From: an uncultured Oscillospiraceae bacterium
Lineage (GTDB): Bacteria; Bacillota; Clostridia; Oscillospirales; Ruminococcaceae
Assembly (NCBI GenBank): GCA_934457235.1
Contig: CAKSHT010000024.1
Location: forward strand, 1 to 18,281
DNA length: 18,281 bases
Reading direction: 5' to 3'
The position numbers and the translations under genes are program-made. Positions within the stretch are counted from its first letter, which is position 1. Each line of letters opens with the position of its first letter. Below the pieces are notes generated by a model. The model worked only from the letters and a program-made list of their open reading frames with translations. It ran no database searches and was not told the DNA's origin. This document shows positions 5,748 through 12,415 of this stretch, in pieces.

Positions 5748-8360
5748 TTATTCTTCAACATGCTGGACGTAAGAGGTAAGCTCTCCGTTCTGCTCGTCGA
5801 TGGTGATGGTATCGCCCTGGCGTACCTCATCGCGGAGTATCTCCTTAGCGACCATAGTTTCTACATTACGCTGAATGTATCTCTTGAGCGGACGTGCGCC
5901 GAAGCTCGGATCGTAGCTTGCGTCTACGATAGCCTGCTTTGCGGAATCTGTAATCTCAAGGGATATCTGCTTGTCCCTGAGTCTCTGCTTGAGGGAAGCA
6001 GCCAGCAGGTCGATTATCTTGAATATCTCTTCCTTACGCAGCGGCTTGTAGAATATTATCTCGTCAAGACGGTTAAGGAATTCCGGTCTGAACGACTGCT
6101 TCAGCAGTGCGTCAACGGATTTCTTGGCTTCGTCGGATATCTCGCCAGCGTCGTTTATGCCGTCAAGAATGAACTGAGAGCCAAGGTTGGACGTAAGGAT
6201 TATTATTGTATTGCGGAAATCCACAGTACGACCCTGACCGTCGGTGATACGTCCGTCGTCAAGCACCTGGAGAAGAACGTTGAATACGTCCGGGTGAGCC
6301 TTTTCGACCTCGTCGAACAGAACAACGGAATAGGGCTTGCGGCGTACTGCCTCAGTGAGCTGACCACCCTCCTCATAGCCGACATATCCCGGAGGCGCGC
6401 CTATAAGTCTGGACACGCTGTACTTCTCCATATACTCGCTCATATCAAGACGGACGATACTGTGCTCGTCATCGAACAGAGCCTCTGCAAGCGCCTTTGC
6501 AAGCTCAGTCTTGCCGACGCCGGTAGGTCCGAGGAACAGGAACGAGCCGAGCGGTTTCTTCGGGTCGTTGATACCCGCACGGGAGCGCATGATAGCTTCG
6601 GTCACGCGGTCAACCGCTTCGTCCTGACCGATTACTCTCTTGTGAAGCGTGTCGCCCAGGGCAAGTATCTTCTCACGCTCACCCTCCACCAGCTTGGATA
6701 CCGGAATGCCGGTCCATCTGGAAACTATGCGCGCTATCTCGTCCTCGCCGACCTTGTCGCGCAGCAGGCTGTCATTCTTCGCCTGCTCTGCAAGCTCTTC
6801 CTCCCTGGCAAGCTCCGCCTGGAGTTTAGGCAGCGTGCCGTACTGGAGTTCAGCCGCCTTGTTCAGATTGTATTCGCGCTTTGCCTTTTCTATCTCGCCG
6901 TTGGTGTTTTCGATCTCCTTACGCAGATCCTGCACCTTTGAAATCGCATTTTTTTCGTTCTGCCACTTTGCTTTCATGGCATTGAATTTCTCGCGCTTCT
7001 CGGCGAGCTCCTTCTGGATATCAACAAGATGCTCCTGGGACAGCTTGTCGGTTTCCTTCTTGAGCGCCGCTTCCTCGATCTCGTCCTGCATGATGGAACG
7101 GCTGATCTCATCAAGTTCCTGCGGCATGCTGTCCATTTCAGTGCGTATCATAGCGCAGGCTTCATCAATAAGGTCGATAGCCTTATCCGGCAGGAAACGG
7201 TCGGTGATATATCTGTTTGAAAGCGTAGCCGCAGCGATTATCGCGCTGTCGTGTATCTGAACGCCGTGGAACACCTCGTAACGCTCTTTCAGACCTCTCA
7301 GAATTGATATGGTATCCTCAACGGACGGCTCGTTCGCCATTACCGTCTGGAAACGACGTTCGAGCGCCGGATCCTTTTCGATATACTTGCTGTACTCGTC
7401 GAGAGTCGTCGCGCCGATGCAGTGCAGCTCGCCGCGCGCCAGCATAGGCTTCAGCAGGTTGCCGGCGTCCATTGCACCGCCGTTCTTGCCAGCGCCGACG
7501 ATAAGGTGTATCTCATCAATGAACAGCAGGATACGTCCCTCGCTCTTCTTGACCTCGTTAAGGACTGCTTTCAGACGCTCCTCAAATTCACCCTGGTACT
7601 TCGCGCCGGCTATCAGAGCACCCATATCCAGTGAGAACAGCTTTCTGTCTTTCAGGTTGGAGGGAACGTCGCCGCGTACGATACGCAGTGCCAGACCCTC
7701 GACGATAGCTGTTTTTCCGACGCCGGGTTCGCCGATAAGGCAGGGGTTATTCTTCGTCTTTCTGGAAAGGATACGGATAACGCTTCTTATTTCGCTGTCA
7801 CGGCCGATTACCGGGTCGAGCTTGTTCTGACGTGCGAGTTCAACGAGATCCTGACCGTATTTGTTCAGCACGTCGTAGGTTTCCTCCGGCTCCTGGGAAG
7901 TTACCCTTGCGGAGCCGCGGATCTCGGAAATTGCTTTCAGCAGCTTGTCTTTAGTCACACCGAAGCTGCGGAAAATTCCCGCAACACCGCTGGAGGGCTT
8001 TTCAGCCAGCGCCAGGAGCAGATGCTCTACGCTGACGTATTCGTCTTTCATGCGGTCCGCCTGAGCCTGCGCCTCGGTGAGCGCCTTGTCAAGGTCGGGA
8101 GAAACGTAAATTTTACCCGCTTCTCTGCCGCTGCCGGAAACTCTCGGCATGCCCTCGATGAAATGAAGCGCCGCCTGCTGTACAGCATTGGCGTCCACGT
8201 TCATCTTTGTGAGCACCTGGGAAGCAAGGCTGCCGTCCTGGGTGAGCAGGGCATACAGCAGGTGCTCCTGTTCGACGCAGTTGTTCTGATAGCTTACAGA
8301 AACGTCCTGCGCGGACTGAATGGCTTCAAGTGATTTTTTTGTGAACTTGTTCGGATCCAT
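5748..8360 (-). CDS. clpB: ATP-dependent disaggregase chaperone ClpB
   Basis: A cytoplasmic AAA+ hexamer that threads aggregated proteins through its pore with DnaK. At 870 residues it is full length. In order: Clp N-domain (1-145); first AAA+ module with Walker A GEPGVGKT (210-217), pore loop KYQG (254-257), Walker B LLFIDE (278-283) and arginine fingers R335/R336; coiled-coil middle domain (about 410-530), which ClpC and ClpA lack at this length; second AAA+ module with GPTGVGKT (611-618), VVLFDE (679-684), pore loop GYVG (658-661) and arginine finger in FLNRLDE (R764). AAAGGAGG lies 8 nt before the ATG. It is preceded by an RHH gene 45 nt upstream on the same strand. No CIRCE or CtsR-type site is seen, so heat-shock control may run through that upstream unit. 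Confidence 0.98.
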   Translation of the reverse strand: MDPNKFTKKSLEAIQSAQDVSVSYQNNCVEQEHLLYALLTQDGSLASQVLTKMNVDANAVQQAALHFIEGMPRVSGSGREAGKIYVSPDLDKALTEAQAQADRMKDEYVSVEHLLLALAEKPSSGVAGIFRSFGVTKDKLLKAISEIRGSARVTSQEPEETYDVLNKYGQDLVELARQNKLDPVIGRDSEIRSVIRILSRKTKNNPCLIGEPGVGKTAIVEGLALRIVRGDVPSNLKDRKLFSLDMGALIAGAKYQGEFEERLKAVLNEVKKSEGRILLFIDEIHLIVGAGKNGGAMDAGNLLKPMLARGELHCIGATTLDEYSKYIEKDPALERRFQTVMANEPSVEDTISILRGLKERYEVFHGVQIHDSAIIAAATLSNRYITDRFLPDKAIDLIDEACAMIRTEMDSMPQELDEISRSIMQDEIEEAALKKETDKLSQEHLVDIQKELAEKREKFNAMKAKWQNEKNAISKVQDLRKEIENTNGEIEKAKREYNLNKAAELQYGTLPKLQAELAREEELAEQAKNDSLLRDKVGEDEIARIVSRWTGIPVSKLVEGEREKILALGDTLHKRVIGQDEAVDRVTEAIMRSRAGINDPKKPLGSFLFLGPTGVGKTELAKALAEALFDDEHSIVRLDMSEYMEKYSVSRLIGAPPGYVGYEEGGQLTEAVRRKPYSVVLFDEVEKAHPDVFNVLLQVLDDGRITDGQGRTVDFRNTIIILTSNLGSQFILDGINDAGEISDEAKKSVDALLKQSFRPEFLNRLDEIIFYKPLRKEEIFKIIDLLAASLKQRLRDKQISLEITDSAKQAIVDASYDPSFGARPLKRYIQRNVETMVAKEILRDEVRQGDTITIDEQNGELTSYVQHVEE

Positions 8361-8405
8361 AAAAATGCCTCCTTTATATCAATGTTCATTGTTCGTTGAA
8401 TTCTG

Positions 8406-9068
8406 TCAGATTATTACCTGCTGGCGGACTATAGACGCGGCGTAGCTCTTTTCGGCTGCCGCTTCCGCCTTTCGGCTGTCGGGGAGCTGTGCGAAGTAGT
8501 GTTTCATAGCCTCGTCCAGCATCGCCATGTAGTCTGCAACCGCTTGTCCCAGATCTTCATCCGAGATACCCAGCGGCGGCATGTTTAGCGTCCGCGTGAA
8601 TCGCCCCGGCTCTATCGCGAACATGATGTCCTGCGATATCTTCCCGGCGATGTACTTCTGCTCAAGCGATGTCCAGCAGGTGAAAAAACCGCTGAGGTCT
8701 GAAAACAGCTGCTCACTCTGGGTGCGCACCGTCACGCGGAGTTCTCCCGCGCGTTTGTTTCCGGCGCCGTAGACCTCCACCGAATAGCGCAGCGTGGGCT
8801 TGTAGCGGTATTTTAACGCGGTTTTGCATGCGACTGTCGCGGCGGAGGGCTGCTCGGTCAGATAAAAACCGGAGCCTACGGCGCTTCGTATCGCGGCGGT
8901 TATGCTTTTCAGCCGCATTTCCGGCGTGACGCAGCGGACTTTTTCGGCGAGAAGCTGATTGACCATCGCCGAGCGGCTCAGCCCAGATGCCGCCGCCAGG
9001 CTGTCCACGGCTTCTACAACGTCGTCCGACAGCACCAGGCTGTATATACTCTTGCTCGTTTTTTTCAC
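8406..9068 (-). CDS. Ribbon-helix-helix domain protein of unknown function, upstream of clpB
   Basis: 220 residues. Residues about 8-43 (IYSLVLSDDVVEAVDSLAAA, then SGLSRSAMVNQLLAEKV) fit a MetJ/Arc/CopG ribbon-helix-helix DNA-binding domain: one strand, then two helices. The remaining 175 or so residues are not recognised; they are mixed alpha/beta and soluble, with no membrane segment. The start is a GTG at 9068 with a run of seven G abutting it, which is poor spacing for a ribosome site; no better in-frame start exists before the RHH strand. It is 45 nt upstream of clpB on the same strand, with a consensus promoter and a 12-bp inverted repeat before it. An autoregulator that also controls clpB is a reasonable inference, not shown. 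Confidence 0.75.
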   Translation of the reverse strand: MKKTSKSIYSLVLSDDVVEAVDSLAAASGLSRSAMVNQLLAEKVRCVTPEMRLKSITAAIRSAVGSGFYLTEQPSAATVACKTALKYRYKPTLRYSVEVYGAGNKRAGELRVTVRTQSEQLFSDLSGFFTCWTSLEQKYIAGKISQDIMFAIEPGRFTRTLNMPPLGISDEDLGQAVADYMAMLDEAMKHYFAQLPDSRKAEAAAEKSYAASIVRQQVII

Positions 9069-9076
9069 CCCCCCGG

Positions 9077-9122
9077 CATTACCGATAGACTGGAGTATTT
9101 ACATTTTCTTCTATCGGTTATG
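9077..9122 (-). promoter_or_regulatory. Inverted repeat at the start of the RHH-clpB transcript, candidate operator
   Basis: On the minus strand CATAACCGATAG (9122-9111) and CTATCGGTAATG (9088-9077) are inverted copies, 11 of 12 bases matching, 22 nt apart. The outer arm overlaps the predicted transcription start near 9121. It could be an operator for the RHH protein, whose relatives bind paired short sites near their own promoters, or a 5' hairpin in the mRNA. Confidence 0.6.
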
Positions 9123-9127
9123 ATCAT

Positions 9128-9156
9128 ATTATACACCCTGATTATTAATTTGTCAA
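9128..9156 (-). promoter_or_regulatory. Promoter of the RHH gene and probably clpB
   Basis: On the minus strand TTGACA (9156-9151), 17 nt, TATAAT (9133-9128): exact consensus. Upstream on that strand, about 9157-9225, the DNA is made of A and T runs, which suits an UP element or intrinsic bend. No stronger promoter is seen in the 45 nt between this gene and clpB. Confidence 0.9.
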
Positions 9157-9238
9157 GAGATTTTAATAAAATTCTTTGCAAATTTCAAAAATTTTTTTTG
9201 TTTTTTGGACTTTAGTGCAAAAAATTACGCCATCCCCC

Positions 9239-9268
9239 TTGACAAACTGCCATGTTATATGATAAAAT
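9239..9268 (+). promoter_or_regulatory. Promoter of the DUF2325 gene
   Basis: TTGACA (9239-9244), 18 nt, TAAAAT (9263-9268). The start is predicted near 9275, which leaves a leader of about 150 nt before the ATG at 9425. TTAG half-sites at 9269-9276 overlap the start region. Confidence 0.75.
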
Positions 9269-9274
9269 TTAGTT

Positions 9275-9410
9275 AGTGGGGAATAACTCGGCGTAAGGCC
9301 GCACATCCTCACATCCAAACGATACTTACGGAACAGCCGGTGATCCGGCGCCCGGAATAATACTGTCACCATAAGCGGTGCTGTACGATTGAGTTAGTTA
9401 CAACTAATCA
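9275..9410 (+). ncRNA. Long folded leader of the DUF2325 gene, family not identified
   Basis: The leader begins GTGGGGAATAAC. It contains hairpin CGGC-GTAAG-GCCG (9289-9301), hairpin GCCGG-TGAT-CCGGC (9336-9349) and CACC/GGTG (9367-9380). The GTAAG loop is complementary to CTTAC at 9325-9329, a possible pseudoknot, and TAACTC near 9284 can pair with GAGTTA at 9391-9396, closing the whole leader. There is no terminator before the gene, so any control would act on translation or stability. It faintly resembles the yybP-ykoY manganese class, but not enough to call it. Confidence 0.4.
9394..9407 (+). promoter_or_regulatory. TTAG-N6-CTAA site before the DUF2325 gene
   Basis: TTAGTT-AC-AACTAA, with 6-bp perfect arms. 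It matches the TTAG-N6-CTAA form of the two sites before feoA and ends exactly 17 nt before the ATG, as the second feoA site does. It may be an operator for the DtxR-like protein encoded in the feo operon. Confidence 0.55.
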
Positions 9411-9424
9411 GAAAGGATGACCAC

Positions 9425-9709
9425 ATGAGCGTAGTAGTAATAGGAGGCAACGACAGAATGGCAACCAGATACAAGGATATCTGCGAAAGCTATCGCTGCA
9501 AGGCAAAGGTATTCACTCAGATGCCTGCGGATTTTGCCGCGAAGCTCGGCACACCGGATCTGATGGTAGTGTTCACGAATACATGTTCGCATAAGATGGT
9601 GAACTCCGTGAACCAGAAATCCGAGAAGCATGGGATACCGGTAGCACGAATCCACAACGCCAGCGTGAACGCGCTGAAATCTGTACTGGAGCAGTACACA
9701 AAGCAGTAA
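9425..9709 (+). CDS. DUF2325 domain protein
   Basis: 94 residues, soluble. It begins MSVVVIGGNDRM, a beta-strand with glycine loop, and carries FTNTCSHKM near residues 51-59, corresponding to the conserved Cys-Ser-His stretch of the DUF2325 family; IPVARIHNASVNAL follows. The family has no established function; the Cys and His could bind a metal or a cofactor. AAAGGA lies about 8 nt before the ATG. The TTAG-N6-CTAA site it shares with the feo operon points to an iron- or redox-linked role. No terminator is evident between its stop codon and the next promoter at 9755. Confidence 0.82.
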   Translation: MSVVVIGGNDRMATRYKDICESYRCKAKVFTQMPADFAAKLGTPDLMVVFTNTCSHKMVNSVNQKSEKHGIPVARIHNASVNALKSVLEQYTKQ

Positions 9710-9754
9710 CAGCCTGATAATTCTGTGAAATAGTCGTAAATCCCCCGCTAAAGG

Positions 9755-9783
9755 TTGCATTTTCGTGTGAAGTATGCTATAAT
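9755..9783 (+). promoter_or_regulatory. Promoter of the M23 peptidase gene
   Basis: TTGCAT (9755-9760), 17 nt, TATAAT (9778-9783). The leader is about 50 nt and ends with ACGGAG before the start codon. Confidence 0.82.
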
Positions 9784-9841
9784 TATTATAAGTGTAGAAA
9801 ATTCCTGACTTATTATCAGTCAAAATAACGGAGATGTGACA

Positions 9842-11587
9842 ATGACTTCAGAAAAAACAGCAGATACCGCCGTAATGTCCGTGTCAGACAGGATATCGGA
9901 CCTCGGCGAGTATCTGTTTACTGTATTGATGCTGATGCTGACCGCAGTCGGCAGTGCGCTGTCGCGGCTGCTAACTGCCCTCGGCAGACGTCTGGCGTGG
10001 GTCGGCGACAAGATACTTGTATTATTGAAAATGCTCGGTGAAAAGCTCCGTGCGCCGTTTATCCGATACATAAAGGCGTTCAGAATGGGTAATACCGAGA
10101 TTCGCCGCGCCAGGGAGGATGGAGTTGTCCCGGCATGCAAGGCGGGCTTTCGTATGGTCGGAAGAATACTTTTCGGAAAACGCGGTATGCTGGTGACGCT
10201 CTGTAACTGGGCGCTGCCGATAGTGAGCTGTGTATTCCTGTTCAGCGTGGTGAGCTATGCAAACAGCATGACCTATGCGCTGAGATTATCAGTAAATGGC
10301 GATTTCATGGGCTACGTCAGCGATGAATCCGTATTTAACGACGCTGAGAAGATAGTCCAGCAGCGTATAACGTACCTCGACAGCGACACCGAGATGTTCA
10401 GCTTCGACAGTGCGTACGAGGTCGAGATGGTGGGCTATGGCTCGACGCTGACCAAGTATCAGCTGGCGGATAAAATGCTGTCCTCCGTGGACGCAGAGAT
10501 CTCCTTCGCTTACGGTATGTACATCGGCGGCTCGTTCTATGGAGCGCTTGAAAGCAAGGATCGTGTCGAACAGACGCTTGACGATCTGCTTGACGTTTAC
10601 CGCGAGGGCGGCGATGAGACCGTCGAATTTGAGAGTAAGATAACCTACGAACCCGGATTGTATCTCACTGAGAGTATAGTCAGCGAGGATTCGATAATCA
10701 AGCTGATAACGACCAAAAAGACCGTTGCGGCATATTACACCGTGGTGGACGGAGATTCTCCGCTTGGCGTCATCAAGAAGCTTGGAATGAGCGAAGAGGA
10801 GCTTGCGAAGCTCAATCCGGATTTCTCGCTGGAAGCTTCTCTGTTCATCGGCGATAAGCTGCTTATCACGCAGGAAGAGCCGTTCCTTGCCGTCGCTGTC
10901 ACAAGAACGGAGACATACGAGGAAAGGACATCGTATGACACCGAGTACATAGACGACTCTACGCATTACCAGGGTTCCTCAACGATAATCCAGGATGGCG
11001 AAAAGGGCGTAGAGCGCGTGACTGCGAACGTATCGTACATCAATGGCGTTGAAACGCGCCGCAAGGTGCTTTCACGTGAAACGGTATCCGACCCCACGCC
11101 GGAGATAATCGCGCTTGGTACAAAGGAGATACCTACGGGAGTAACCGCAACCATACCGCAGAACAGACCTGTCGGGCAGTTCATCTGGCCGGTCGGCGGA
11201 TCCGACGGCGGTCAGATCAGCGAGATGATGTATGGCTACGGTGGATACTACAACCACGGCGGTATAGATATTGTCGCACCGTATGGCACGCCGATATTCG
11301 CGGCGGAATCCGGTACGGTAATTCTGGCACAGTGGTATTACGGTTACGGCAACTGCGTAATGATACAGCATGACAGCGGTATCGTCACGGTCTACGGACA
11401 TTCCAGCTACCTGCATGTTACGCAGGGACAGCGCGTCACCGCCGGTGAGCTTATCGCGGACGTCGGCTCTACCGGACAGTCCACGGCAAACCACTGCCAC
11501 TTTGAGGTAAGAATAAACGGCGTTCAGATGAATCCGATAAATTATCTGCCATATCACAAGAGAGCGGCATGGTGCGTGGAATATTAA
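9842..11587 (+). CDS. Membrane-anchored LysM-G5-M23 cell-wall peptidase
   Basis: 581 residues from the ATG at 9842. I prefer this to the GTG at 9836, because GGAG at 9830-9833 is 8 nt from the ATG but only 2 from the GTG. Residues 1-115 are a basic, partly amphipathic N-terminal region, followed by one membrane segment (about 116-138, WALPIVSCVFLFSVVSYA), so the rest lies outside. A LysM repeat occupies about 299-344 (YTVVDGDSPLGVIKKLGMS), a G5-like domain about 350-430 and an M23/LytM domain about 446-570. The zinc ligands are in NHGGID (H472, D476) and the second His of HCHFE (H553); catalytic H520 is in YGHSS. All key residues are present, so it should be an active endopeptidase cutting peptidoglycan cross-bridges. 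It has its own promoter and terminator. Confidence 0.92.
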   Translation: MTSEKTADTAVMSVSDRISDLGEYLFTVLMLMLTAVGSALSRLLTALGRRLAWVGDKILVLLKMLGEKLRAPFIRYIKAFRMGNTEIRRAREDGVVPACKAGFRMVGRILFGKRGMLVTLCNWALPIVSCVFLFSVVSYANSMTYALRLSVNGDFMGYVSDESVFNDAEKIVQQRITYLDSDTEMFSFDSAYEVEMVGYGSTLTKYQLADKMLSSVDAEISFAYGMYIGGSFYGALESKDRVEQTLDDLLDVYREGGDETVEFESKITYEPGLYLTESIVSEDSIIKLITTKKTVAAYYTVVDGDSPLGVIKKLGMSEEELAKLNPDFSLEASLFIGDKLLITQEEPFLAVAVTRTETYEERTSYDTEYIDDSTHYQGSSTIIQDGEKGVERVTANVSYINGVETRRKVLSRETVSDPTPEIIALGTKEIPTGVTATIPQNRPVGQFIWPVGGSDGGQISEMMYGYGGYYNHGGIDIVAPYGTPIFAAESGTVILAQWYYGYGNCVMIQHDSGIVTVYGHSSYLHVTQGQRVTAGELIADVGSTGQSTANHCHFEVRINGVQMNPINYLPYHKRAAWCVEY

Positions 11588-11597
11588 AATAAACCAA

Positions 11598-11626
11598 ACG
11601 GGGAAGCGGAAGCTTCCCCGTTTTTT
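11598..11626 (+). terminator. Terminator of the M23 peptidase gene
   Basis: ACGGGGAAGC pairs with GCTTCCCCGT around a GGAA tetraloop, followed by five further T. It lies 10 nt after the stop codon and separates this gene from the feo operon. Confidence 0.95.
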
Positions 11627-11750
11627 CTTCCTAAATGGATCAATACGCAGGATTTTGTGCAAAAATAACAAAAAAAGTTCCGGGTTTGCTTATCCTAACT
11701 TAATTAGTCACAAAATACTCAGATACACAGAGATTTTTTCGGAAAAAAAC

Positions 11751-11779
11751 TTGACAAATCGGGAGCAAGGTAGTATCAT
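11751..11779 (+). promoter_or_regulatory. Promoter of the feo operon
   Basis: TTGACA (11751-11756), 17 nt, TATCAT (11774-11779). The predicted start near 11786 lies at the left edge of the first TTAG-N6-CTAA palindrome, so a bound repressor would block initiation. Confidence 0.83.
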
Positions 11780-11787
11780 ATAACTGG

Positions 11788-11803
11788 GTTAGAAAAATCT
11801 AAC
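11788..11803 (+). promoter_or_regulatory. feo operator 1, at the transcription start
   Basis: GTTAGA-AAAA-TCTAAC is a perfect 16-bp palindrome containing TTAG-N6-CTAA (11789-11802) and overlaps the predicted start site. It is followed by seven T, but a terminator at the very start of a transcript makes little sense, so I read it as an operator. A DtxR-like gene lies in the same operon. Confidence 0.68.
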
Positions 11804-11821
11804 TTTTTTTAAAACTTAATG

Positions 11822-11837
11822 ATTAGCTCGCACTAAT
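11822..11837 (+). promoter_or_regulatory. feo operator 2, 17 nt before the first feoA start
   Basis: ATTAG-CTCGCA-CTAAT is a second TTAG-N6-CTAA site, centred about 34 bp downstream of the first. Its CTAA ends 17 nt before the ATG at 11854, the same distance as at the DUF2325 gene. It sits just upstream of the GGAGG ribosome site, so it could act on DNA or on translation. Confidence 0.58.
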
Positions 11838-11853
11838 ATATGGAGGATTGCTT

Positions 11854-12066
11854 ATGATGCCGCTTACACTTGCTTCAGTTGGCGAGGAAAACATGATAAA
11901 GAAGGTCGGCGGAAATCCTGAAACACGCAAGTTTCTGGAGAGTCTGGGATTTGTAGCAGGCGGTGCCGTAACGGTAGTCAGTGAGATATCTGGCAACGTG
12001 ATAGTGAAGATCAAGGATTCCAGGGTAGCCGTTTCAAAGGAAATGGCAGCCAGGATCATGGTATGA
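11854..12066 (+). CDS. feoA: FeoA domain protein, first copy
   Basis: 70 residues beginning MMPLTLASVGEENMIKKVGG, then FLESLGFVAGGAVTVVSE and VKIKDSRVAVSKEMAARIMV. This is the SH3-like FeoA fold with the family's LGF-x-xG turn. FeoA is a small cytoplasmic protein needed for FeoB-driven Fe(II) uptake. I start it at the ATG at 11854, 7 nt after GGAGG (11842-11846); the adjacent ATG at 11857 and a TTG at 11848 are alternatives. It is the first gene of the operon, 42 nt before the second feoA. Confidence 0.93.
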   Translation: MMPLTLASVGEENMIKKVGGNPETRKFLESLGFVAGGAVTVVSEISGNVIVKIKDSRVAVSKEMAARIMV

Positions 12067-12108
12067 CAGAACGGACAAGTTCATATATTTTCAAAGGAGG
12101 AAGGTTCA

Positions 12109-12327
12109 ATGGCAACACTGAAAGAAGCACAGGTCGGAGAAACCGTCACCGTCAAGAAGCTGAACGGTGCAGGCGCGATCAAGCGCAGAATAATGGATAT
12201 GGGTATCACAAAGGGTACTGAGATCTATATCCGCAAGGTCGCTCCGCTTGGAGATCCGATTGAGGTCACTGTAAGAGGCTACGAGCTGTCGCTCCGCAAG
12301 GCGGACGCTGAGATGGTCGAGATCTGA
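12109..12327 (+). CDS. feoA: FeoA domain protein, second copy
   Basis: 72 residues: MATLKEAQVGETVTVKKLNG, AIKRRIMDMGITKGTEIYIR, then VAPLGDPIEVTVRGYELSLR. It is a canonical FeoA, closer than the first copy to the usual sequence with RxMDMG and APLGDP. AAAGGAGG lies about 9 nt before the ATG. Paired, divergent FeoA proteins ahead of feoB are common in Clostridia; the two may bind different parts of FeoB. An intercistronic hairpin at 12335-12362 separates it from feoB. Confidence 0.96.
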   Translation: MATLKEAQVGETVTVKKLNGAGAIKRRIMDMGITKGTEIYIRKVAPLGDPIEVTVRGYELSLRKADAEMVEI

Positions 12328-12334
12328 GTGATCC

Positions 12335-12362
12335 GTACAGCCGCACTGATGTACGGCTGTAC
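12335..12362 (+). other. Hairpin between feoA and feoB
   Basis: GTACAGCCG (12335-12343) pairs with CGGCTGTAC (12354-12362) around a 10-nt loop. No T run follows, so it should not terminate. It may mark an mRNA processing site or protect the upstream feoA messages and so set relative amounts. Confidence 0.65.
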
Positions 12363-12415
12363 TGCGGAATCAGCAATTTCTGAATTTCTGAATAAAATCG
12401 AGAGGAGAAACACTA

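Noticed and set aside
5742..6941. A 399-codon plus-strand open frame
   Set aside because: It is antisense to the conserved second AAA+ module of clpB, has no ribosome site and shows no family resemblance.
8361..8405. CIRCE or CtsR operator before clpB
   Set aside because: Neither TTAGCACTC-N9-GAGTGCTAA nor tandem GGTCAAA heptads are present in this gap or before the upstream RHH gene.
9163..9372. Minus-strand open frame upstream of the RHH promoter
   Set aside because: It covers an AT-rich promoter region and the folded leader of the DUF2325 gene, has no ribosome site and no recognisable protein.
11693..11707. CTAACTTAATTAG near the feo promoter as another operator copy
   Set aside because: The half-sites are in reverse order (CTAA then TTAG) and the spacing differs, so it does not match the motif.
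11788..11810. Hairpin followed by T7 before feoA, as an intrinsic terminator
   Set aside because: It starts within 2-3 nt of the predicted transcription start, too early for termination, and its stem is AT-rich. An operator fits better, given the repeated TTAG-N6-CTAA form.
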